A stretch of DNA of 64,000 nucleotides, from the NCBI RefSeq assembly GCF_001976065.1, contig NZ_MNAH01000001.1, positions 533,066 to 597,065 on the forward strand, written 5' to 3'. The notes beneath the pieces were generated by a model that saw only the letters and a list, made by a program, of their open reading frames with translations, was not told the origin of the DNA and did not search any database. The number at the start of each line of letters is the position of its first letter. Within the stretch, counting starts at the first letter, position 1. Source of the stretch: Pseudomonas putida (GTDB lineage Bacteria > Pseudomonadota > Gammaproteobacteria > Pseudomonadales > Pseudomonadaceae). The position numbers and the translations under genes are program-made. Below are positions 58,416-64,000 of this stretch, piece after piece.

Positions 58416-60074
58416 ATGAACAACAATAAAAATGTTTCTGAATTACCTTCCTCCGCCGTCGATGTGCTGGTCGTCGGTAACGGCCCAGTAGGTGCGACAA
58501 TCGCGGCACTGCTCGGCCGCTACGGGGTTAGGACCCTGGTACTGGATAAGCTCCATGACATCGTACTGATGCCTCGTGCCATTGCTCTGGACAACGAGGC
58601 CTTGCGCATCCTGCAACTGGCCGGATTGTCGGAGGACGCTTTCGAGAAGATCGTGATCCCTGAAGTGAAGATGCACTCGCCGGTTCTCGGGCAATTCGGG
58701 CGAGCCAATACTGAAGGGTGCATCGATGGCCATCCCAAACTCGTAACGTTCTATCAACCCGACCTCGAGCGGGCGATGCGTGGCCAGGTTTCCCGACTGA
58801 AATCAGTGACCAGCCTGGGTGGTTTCGAGCTGGAGAGTCTGGTCGAGGAGGCGGGGGGCGTGGTCGCCACCGTGCGGGATCAAAGTGGGCACTCGCATTC
58901 TGTTCGTGCCCAGTACCTGATCGGTGCGGACGGCGCCAGTTCCAGGGTCAGGGCGCTGATCGGCCAGGAGTTCGAAGGCCAAACCTACGCAGAGGACTGG
59001 TTGATTGTCGATGCCAAGAATCGGCATCAGTCAGCCATTGATCACATTGAATTTATCTGTGATCCGCGGCGGCCCACGCCGCACATGCCCGCCCCCGGTG
59101 GCAGGGAACGCTGGGAGTTCATGCTGCAACCCGGCGAATCACGTGAGGAGCTGGAAAGCCCGGAAAGCATCGCCCGGCTCATTGCGCCATGGGTCAATCC
59201 ACAGGAACTGGAAATCGAGCGTAAGGCGGTGTATCGCTTCCACGCGCGTTGCTGCAACCGATTCAGCAAGGGGCGTACTTTTCTTGTTGGCGACGCCGCA
59301 CACATCACCCCTCCCTTCGTCGGGCAGGGCCTTGTAGCGGGCCTTCGTGATGGAGCTAACCTGGCCTGGAAGCTGGCTTGGGTCATTCGTGGCCATGCCG
59401 CGCCGGCGATCCTCGATACCTATGACGTAGAGCGTCGTCCGCACGCTCAGGCGATGATCAATCTGGCGAAACTCATGGGTAGCCTTGTGATGCCCAAAAG
59501 CAAGATCGCAGCGTTCTTTATCCACGGCTTTATGCGCATGCTGGGGTTGACTCCTGCGACCAGAAGGTACTTCGAGCAGTTGGACATCAAGCCGAAAAAT
59601 ACCTTCAAGCACGGCCTGTTCGTGCAGCATCGCCGGGGTGACAAGCTGGTACGTGGCAGCCTGTTTCCCCAAGCCTGGATTCGCACCCTGCAAAAGCAGA
59701 TCAAGCTGAGCGACGATGCACTGGGAGACAACCTGACCCTGGTGGGATTCGGTGGTGACCCGTTGTCATTGCTCACCACTGATCAGATCGTTGCCTGGGA
59801 AAAAATGGGGGGGCACTTCCTGGAGGTCAGACCTCGCGGTCAGCGCTCCGACAGCCGTTGTGACTTCATCGAAGACATGAACCATGAGATCCTGCCGCTG
59901 GCTGCGAAAGGCACACTGGTCGCCGTTCGTCCTGACCGTATCATCATGCACCATGCCCCTGGTACAGAGGCCGGTAGACTCCTGCGAGAATGCCAGAGCC
60001 TGCTGATGAGTGATCAAGCCACCCCTGACAGGGTTTCCAGTACCATCAACGAGCCGATTAGATTACGAGCCTGA
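58416..60074 (+). CDS. FAD-binding aromatic hydroxylase (MhpA / phenol-hydroxylase type)
   Basis: This 552-residue flavin monooxygenase has an N-terminal Rossmann motif DVLVVGNGPVGATIAALLGRYGV, the DG motif AQYLIGADGASSRVRALIG and the GD motif TFLVGDAAHITPPFVGQGLVAGLRDGANLAWKLA, plus a thioredoxin-like C-terminal domain. It belongs to the group of 3-(3-hydroxyphenyl)propionate hydroxylase, resorcinol hydroxylase and similar enzymes. ATG 58416 lies seven bases after AAGGG; another ATG is at 58371. A TetR gene follows after two bases. It probably makes a catecholic product that the downstream VOC and hydrolase genes open and cleave. Confidence 0.9.
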   Translation: MNNNKNVSELPSSAVDVLVVGNGPVGATIAALLGRYGVRTLVLDKLHDIVLMPRAIALDNEALRILQLAGLSEDAFEKIVIPEVKMHSPVLGQFGRANTEGCIDGHPKLVTFYQPDLERAMRGQVSRLKSVTSLGGFELESLVEEAGGVVATVRDQSGHSHSVRAQYLIGADGASSRVRALIGQEFEGQTYAEDWLIVDAKNRHQSAIDHIEFICDPRRPTPHMPAPGGRERWEFMLQPGESREELESPESIARLIAPWVNPQELEIERKAVYRFHARCCNRFSKGRTFLVGDAAHITPPFVGQGLVAGLRDGANLAWKLAWVIRGHAAPAILDTYDVERRPHAQAMINLAKLMGSLVMPKSKIAAFFIHGFMRMLGLTPATRRYFEQLDIKPKNTFKHGLFVQHRRGDKLVRGSLFPQAWIRTLQKQIKLSDDALGDNLTLVGFGGDPLSLLTTDQIVAWEKMGGHFLEVRPRGQRSDSRCDFIEDMNHEILPLAAKGTLVAVRPDRIIMHHAPGTEAGRLLRECQSLLMSDQATPDRVSSTINEPIRLRA

Positions 60075-60076
60075 TC

Positions 60077-60724
60077 ATGCATTCCCCCACATCTCCTTTA
60101 GAAGTTGCTGCACCAGAACCTCTCACCCGGGGGCACAAGAAGCGTGAACGCACCCGTCGTTGCCTGATGGACGCGGCATTGCGCCTTGTCGCACGTAAGG
60201 AGGCGGGGGAAATCACACTGCTCGAGGTGGCCGCGGAGGCAGAGGTATCCAACGGCACCATCTACAACTATTTCCGAACGCGCGACGAAGTCTTCGAAGC
60301 AGTGGGCATTGCCATGGCCGCGGATTTTTCTGATGCCATTTCTGTCCTGAACGCGGACGTGCTCTGCGGAGCACAACGGCTTTCAATTGGCGTACGCATG
60401 TTTGTATGTCGGGCTGCGGCTGACCACCAATGGGCGAATGCGCTGCTACGCATCATTCATTTCGACCAGGCCATGCGCTCGCGTCTGGCTGCCCATGTAC
60501 TTGGCGATCTGCGTGACGGGCTGCGTGCAGGAACTTTGGCTTATGAGGAGGAGGGGGTCGCCCTTGATCTGGTCTTATCGTGCACAACCGGAGCGATGCG
60601 CTCAGTTGTCGAGGGACGTGCAGTGGTGGAGCATGATGTGCGGGTCGCCGCAATGATTCTCCAGGCGCTGGGCGTAACGCCTGCCAAAGCCCGGAAAATC
60701 GCCGCCAAGCCACTACCCGCGTGA
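60077..60724 (+). CDS. TetR family regulator
   Basis: This 215-residue regulator has an N-terminal TetR HTH (about residues 20-75; LMDAALRLVARKEAGEITLLEVAAEAEVSNGTIYNYFRTRDEVF) and a variable ligand domain. Its ATG is two bases after the hydroxylase stop, so the genes are coupled. It probably acts on the palindromes at 58322-58349. Confidence 0.9.
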   Translation: MHSPTSPLEVAAPEPLTRGHKKRERTRRCLMDAALRLVARKEAGEITLLEVAAEAEVSNGTIYNYFRTRDEVFEAVGIAMAADFSDAISVLNADVLCGAQRLSIGVRMFVCRAAADHQWANALLRIIHFDQAMRSRLAAHVLGDLRDGLRAGTLAYEEEGVALDLVLSCTTGAMRSVVEGRAVVEHDVRVAAMILQALGVTPAKARKIAAKPLPA

Positions 60725-60751
60725 CCTGATGTCTTTCTTGATTTGAATCTG

Positions 60752-61198
60752 TCAGGCGTTATCAATCCATTGCCGATTGCGCTTCGCCTGACGTCGAGAT
60801 TTCAGCTGACTGCTCATCAGTGCCATAAGCGGTGACATCCCGGGTCGTGTCCGCTTCCCTTGGCTCAGCAGGCCAAGCTGTTTCTTGATCAGCGACGCCA
60901 CAGCAAGTGACGCCAGCGCCTTGTTCTTCCAGCGCACGACGATGGGCTCCACTTCCGTATTCTGGCCTTCCATCCACTGACTGGGCAGGGTCGGCTCGAT
61001 GGCCAACGCCGTGGCAAGCCCGACCATCGACACCGAGCCGCTCACCACGCGCTCCGCGACGTCCTTCCTGCGTACGCCACCCGTAAACATCAGCGGCATG
61101 TTCGCGATTTTTCCTATCCTCTCCGCGAATTCGAGAAAATAGGCCTCTCGGGCCATAGTGCTGCCGTCGCGCGTCTGCCCCTTCATTGCGTGATCCAT
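60752..61198 (-). pseudogene. C-terminal remnant of an Old Yellow Enzyme-family oxidoreductase
   Basis: The sequence MAREAYFLEFAERIGKIANMPLMFTGGVRRKDVAERVVSGSVSMVGLATALAIEP is the end of an NADH:flavin oxidoreductase/OYE barrel, which normally has about 370-410 residues. Only about 140 residues remain, without the N-terminal FMN-binding half. It lies between two TetR genes. A relic of a once complete gene, which one of the TetR regulators may have controlled. Confidence 0.78.
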
Positions 61199-61361
61199 TT
61201 GAACTTGTCTTGCAGGCGACTAGGGCTCATCCCCAGACCGCAGTACTGATCCGGCTCTTCATTTCACCTGTACACCGTTCCTCGCCATGCCAAAGGCGTG
61301 TTCACCAGGCTAAACCCGTATCAAGCAAGCTGGGTCAGGAGTTTTGAGTTTGAATGGTTAT

Positions 61362-61377
61362 TGAACACTCGTGTTCA
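61362..61377. promoter_or_regulatory. Operator-like palindrome TGAACAC-N2-GTGTTCA (first copy)
   Basis: TGAACAC (61362-61368), TC, GTGTTCA (61371-61377) is a perfect dyad, repeated at 61516-61531. It lies on the side of the OYE remnant. The gap 61199-61361 shows nothing else that I can identify. Confidence 0.6.
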
Positions 61378-61504
61378 GCGATGCCACTGAAAACGGTGAA
61401 TTGGCAAGCCTCTGGGAAACCAGGCGCTTCATTTGCCTACCCAAGCTCATCTGGCCTTTTGTCAGATATAGGAAAGGGAAGGGTATTCTCATCCCAAAAA
61501 CACG

Positions 61505-61533
61505 TTGACACAAGTTGAACACGAGTGTTCAAT
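61505..61533 (+). promoter_or_regulatory. Promoter with embedded operator before the TetR gene
   Basis: TTGACA (61505-61510), a 17-base spacer and TTCAAT (61528-61533) form a likely promoter. The second copy of the dyad (TGAACAC-GA-GTGTTCA, 61516-61531) fills the spacer, a classical repression position. It starts 32 bases before the GTG start of the TetR gene. Confidence 0.6.
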
Positions 61534-61562
61534 CAATGCTCAGATGAGTCTGGAGATAAATT

Positions 61563-62177
61563 GTGCAATCCCTAAATCCAACACAGCGCCGCATTCACCA
61601 GGCTGCATTTCGCCTGTTCGCAGAAAAGGGCACCTTGCAAGTGAACATTCTCGACCTTGCGCAGGAAGCAGGGGTGGCGCGCGGCACGGTCTACAGCAAC
61701 ATCGAGAGCATGGAGACCCTTTTCGAAGCGGTCGCCAGTCAGCTCGCCAAAGAGATGCATGAACGGGTCAACAAGAGCTTCAACTCCCTCACCGATCCCG
61801 CTCAGCGCCTGGCCAATGGCATCCGATTCTTCATCCGTCGGGCTCACGAAGACTCTCACTGGGGGGCATTCATCCATAAGTTCGCCATGAGCAATGCTTC
61901 GCTGCGTGAAATGTTCTCCAGCCAGGCGACGACGGACCTTCTGAGTGGACTGTCCACCGGTCGGTACCTGTTTCAGCAAGAGCAATTGCTCTCAGTCCTG
62001 ACGCTGATATCGAGCAGCGTCCTCGGCTCCATTTTCCTGGTTCTGGAAGGGCACAAAACGTGGCGCGAATCGGGATCCGAGACGGCCGAACTCGTGCTGC
62101 GGGCCTTGGGCGTGCCTCTTGAGGAGGCGAAAGCGCTGGCGACCGTAGAGTTGCCGACGCTTCCTCCGATCGACTAA
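61563..62177 (+). CDS. TetR family regulator
   Basis: This 204-residue regulator has an N-terminal HTH (IHQAAFRLFAEKGTLQVNILDLAQEAGVARGTVYSNIESMETLFEAV) and a TetR_C-like effector domain. The GTG start at 61563 has GGAGA upstream. The operator dyad TGAACAC-N2-GTGTTCA lies in its own promoter and again 150 bases upstream, so autorepression and control of the neighbouring genes are likely. It may control the VOC and hydrolase genes downstream. Confidence 0.9.
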   Translation: MQSLNPTQRRIHQAAFRLFAEKGTLQVNILDLAQEAGVARGTVYSNIESMETLFEAVASQLAKEMHERVNKSFNSLTDPAQRLANGIRFFIRRAHEDSHWGAFIHKFAMSNASLREMFSSQATTDLLSGLSTGRYLFQQEQLLSVLTLISSSVLGSIFLVLEGHKTWRESGSETAELVLRALGVPLEEAKALATVELPTLPPID

Positions 62178-62201
62178 GCGCGCTAACCGTCTCTACGAAC
62201 A

Positions 62202-62224
62202 AACCCCTGGCATTTTCAGGGGTT
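62202..62224 (+). terminator. Stem-loop after the second TetR gene
   Basis: AACCCCTG (62202-62209) and CAGGGGTT (62217-62224) form an eight-base stem with a seven-base loop, 25 bases after the TetR stop and before the VOC gene. No long T tract follows; it may attenuate read-through. Confidence 0.5.
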
Positions 62225-62264
62225 CGGGGATCGCTTTGCCCTGAAAAACTGGAAAACAAGAACA

Positions 62265-63356
62265 ATGAATAGCAAAAATGAAATCCCGCGGTTGGCAACG
62301 CAACAGCCTGCCAGGCATCCGCAACCGACGGTGAAGGGCCAAGGTCTGACACACCTGATTTTTCAAAGGCCGGACTTGAATGAGGCGGCGCATTTCCTGA
62401 CTGACTTCGGCCTGACCGTCAGTCATCAGAAAGCCGATACGGTCTATCTGCGCGGCACAGCGTCGGCTCCCTATTGCTACCGTGTGCACCGTGCAGAAAC
62501 GGCCGGCTTTATCGGGTTCGGCCTGGCCGTCCGGTCGCTCAAGGATTTGGAAAAGCTGACGAAAATTCCTGGCGCATCCTCGGTCGAGACCTCGATACAT
62601 CCTGGTGGCGGCCACTGCGTCAGACTCACCGATCCTTCCGGTTTTATCGTCGAAGCAATTTTCGATCAGACGCCGAGTAATCCCCTAGAACACCGGGCAC
62701 CGCTTCCCTGGAATCTGGCGCAAGAGCAACCGCGAATCAACACCACGCAGCGCCCACCGATAGCACCGCCTGAAGTGATCAAACTGGGGCACATCGTCAT
62801 TGAAGTGGCCGACTATCAGTCGACCTGTGCCTGGTACACCCAGCATTTCGGTTTCATTCCCAGCGATATACAGGTACTCCCCGATGGCACCCCCATCGTC
62901 GCCTTCATGCGCCTGGATCTCGGTGATAGACCGGCAGACCACCATACGCTCGCAATCGCGCAGGGCTTCATGGCGACCTACAGCCACAGCGCCTATGAGG
63001 TCGTCGATGCCGACGCGGTGGGAATGGGGCAGCGGGTCCTGCGCGAGCGGGGTTGGGAACATTCGTGGGGAATCGGCCGGCACATCCTGGGTAGTCAGAT
63101 CTTCGACTACTGGCAAGACCCTTGGGGCGATAAGCACGAGCATTACTGCGACGGGGATATTTTTACCGCCATGCAGCCTACGGGCATCCATCCCGTGAGC
63201 CCTGAAGCCATGGCGCAGTGGGGGCAGCGCATGCCCAAGAGTTTTACCAAACCCAAGATGAGCTTCGGCAATGTGCGAGCGCTGATCCGCAACCTGCGAC
63301 GCAGCCCGGACCTGACCATTCGCAAGTTGATCACGCTGATGCGGATTTTCGGGTAG
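62265..63356 (+). CDS. VOC-superfamily protein, extradiol-dioxygenase-like
   Basis: This 363-residue protein has two glyoxalase/BphC-like modules: about 25-140 (QGLTHLIFQRPDLNEAAHFLTDFGL) and about 165-300 (IKLGHIVIEVADYQSTCAWYTQHFGF, MATYSHSAYEVVDADAV and the final metal-like HEHYCDGDIF). The second module has the possible metal ligands His (GHIVIE), His (SHSAYEV) and Glu (HEHYCD), as in catechol 2,3-dioxygenases. It probably opens the ring of the product of the hydroxylase at 58416, although other VOC reactions are possible. It follows the TetR gene by 87 bases. Confidence 0.83.
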   Translation: MNSKNEIPRLATQQPARHPQPTVKGQGLTHLIFQRPDLNEAAHFLTDFGLTVSHQKADTVYLRGTASAPYCYRVHRAETAGFIGFGLAVRSLKDLEKLTKIPGASSVETSIHPGGGHCVRLTDPSGFIVEAIFDQTPSNPLEHRAPLPWNLAQEQPRINTTQRPPIAPPEVIKLGHIVIEVADYQSTCAWYTQHFGFIPSDIQVLPDGTPIVAFMRLDLGDRPADHHTLAIAQGFMATYSHSAYEVVDADAVGMGQRVLRERGWEHSWGIGRHILGSQIFDYWQDPWGDKHEHYCDGDIFTAMQPTGIHPVSPEAMAQWGQRMPKSFTKPKMSFGNVRALIRNLRRSPDLTIRKLITLMRIFG

Positions 63357-63366
63357 AGCGGCCGCC

Positions 63367-64000
63367 ATGTCGGGTAACGCTACAGGGTATGGCCGGCGTG
63401 ACGTGCTCAAAGTCGGCGCCTTGATCGCCGGCGGCTCGTTGATCTACAGCGTCTCCAGTCCACCCACAGAACAACACCACAGTTCTCGCGCCATCGAGCG
63501 CGGGACAAACGCTGCTCCAGGAGTACCTTCAATGTCTGCTGTACACGTAGTCCGCTTTGAGTTTGAGAACGGTATCCACTGGGGCGTGCTACGCCAAGAC
63601 CGTATCACCGTTGTCCCAGGCACCTTTGAGACCACGGGCGACTTTATCCGCCAGAACACTGTTGCGGACCTCGCTCAACTGAATGGTACTCAGTTGGAGG
63701 CGCACAAAGTGAAACTGTTGTCGCCGGTGACCCGCAATCAACAGTTCGTTTGCCAAGGGGCCAACTACCGACAGCACATGATCGAGTCGGGCATGGACCC
63801 GGATGCAAAGAAATACAACATGATCTTCACCAAGGCGACCAGTTGCCTGGTGGCCGCAGACAGCGTCCTGATCAAGCCGAGCAGCGTCCGTTTCCTTGAT
63901 TATGAAATCGAACTCGGGCTGGTGATGAAGCGCGTCATCAGCAGCGCAGTGACCGTCACTGACGCCAACCTGCACGAGTTCATCGCCGGCGTGGTCATTG
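63367..64000 (+). CDS. Fumarylacetoacetate hydrolase family protein (3' part outside window)
   Basis: This is the N-terminal part (about 211 residues if the earlier start is used) of an FAH-type enzyme. It has LLSPVTRNQQFVCQGANYRQHM, then FTKATSCLVAADSVLIKPSSVRFLDYEIELGLVMKR, where the acidic E-x-E metal motif is visible. It would hydrolyse or hydrate a ring-cleavage product. Two starts are possible. ATG 63367 adds a stretch GYGRRDVLKVGALIAGGS that looks like a twin-arginine export signal; ATG 63532 has an excellent AGGAG site and gives the normal cytoplasmic start. I report the longer form. It is the last gene of the aromatic cluster seen. Confidence 0.8.
   Translation, partial: MSGNATGYGRRDVLKVGALIAGGSLIYSVSSPPTEQHHSSRAIERGTNAAPGVPSMSAVHVVRFEFENGIHWGVLRQDRITVVPGTFETTGDFIRQNTVADLAQLNGTQLEAHKVKLLSPVTRNQQFVCQGANYRQHMIESGMDPDAKKYNMIFTKATSCLVAADSVLIKPSSVRFLDYEIELGLVMKRVISSAVTVTDANLHEFIAGVVI

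Noticed and set aside
61199..61262. A possible AraC-like tail on the minus strand (GMSPSRLQDKF)
   Set aside because: It covers only about 20 residues with no further HTH sequence, so similarity to an AraC domain could be chance.
1..64000. CRISPR arrays, tRNA or rRNA genes, prophage genes
   Set aside because: I looked for regularly spaced repeats, cloverleaf-like sequences ending in CCA and phage structural motifs, and saw none. A tRNA scan program would be the decisive check.

Overview
The window is bacterial chromosomal DNA that looks like a Pseudomonas, probably of the P. fluorescens group. The reasons are the GC-rich codon use, OprD-type porin, DctA, gal-type lower-pathway enzymes, many LysR/IclR/GntR/TetR regulators, and a Pseudomonas-style ars operon with acr3, arsH, gap and arsJ. 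It reads as an accessory catabolic and resistance region: mostly short catabolic operons, each with its own regulator, plus IS elements, pseudogenes and palindromic operators. I saw no rRNA, tRNA, CRISPR array or phage genes.

Layout. (1) 1-3447, minus: a putative hydroaromatic or steroid-like oxidation operon (shikimate-dehydrogenase-like enzyme, two FAD_binding_2 flavoproteins, a NIPSNAP protein) with a divergent IclR regulator at 3474. (2) 4746-12030, plus: a polar amino-acid type ABC transporter, a class V aminotransferase-fold enzyme, an RpiR regulator, a PuuE-like deacetylase, a hydantoinase and a wrecked 2-keto-4-pentenoate hydratase. (3) 12040-17541: a LysR/quinone oxidoreductase pair, then LysR with an NCS1 permease and a nitrilase-fold amidohydrolase. 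(4) 17776-25819, minus: a block with GalB, GalC and GalD homologues, an NAD(P) dehydrogenase, a LysR regulator, a pyrone-dicarboxylate-lactonase-like amidohydrolase, DctA and an OprD porin. No ring-cleavage dioxygenase is present. (5) 26480-29526, plus: a GntR regulator, an aromatic-acid MFS transporter and a second lactonase-like amidohydrolase, followed by a YcaC-like hydrolase. (6) 30800-32743, minus: ECF sigma factor, anti-sigma factor and a DUF3455 protein.

(7) 32917-47134: an arsenic and antibiotic resistance block bracketed by two different IS1182-family elements. In order: ArsR, flavin monooxygenase, MarR, ArsN-like acetyltransferase, FAD oxidoreductase, ArsC, ArsR, ArsC, Acr3, ArsH, a CX5R phosphatase, GAPDH, ArsJ and FosA. 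Together they would reduce arsenate and export arsenite (ArsC/Acr3), trap arsenate as 1-arseno-3-phosphoglycerate and export it (GAPDH/ArsJ), oxidise organoarsenicals (ArsH) and inactivate phosphinate/phosphonate-type antibiotics (ArsN, FosA). (8) 47248-56207: an AraC plus degenerate-GGDEF pair, then a TonB-dependent receptor, a beta-propeller phytase and a dedicated ExbB-ExbD-TonB set. Pho-box-like direct repeats lie before both halves, which suggests a phosphate-starvation phytate-use module.

(9) 56326-64000: a lytic transglycosylase, a RibD-type reductase, then an aromatic catabolic cluster (MhpA-like hydroxylase, two TetR regulators, a VOC/extradiol-type protein, a fumarylacetoacetate-hydrolase family protein cut by the window end) and a decayed Old Yellow Enzyme gene.

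The leads I rank highest are the dioxygenase-less gal/lactonase block, the MarR regulon marked by three GTTG-N7-CAAC sites, the recurring C-terminal Cys-Cys tails in the arsenic block, the Pho-box-flanked phytase/TonB module, and fosA lying between IS1182-type end sequences.
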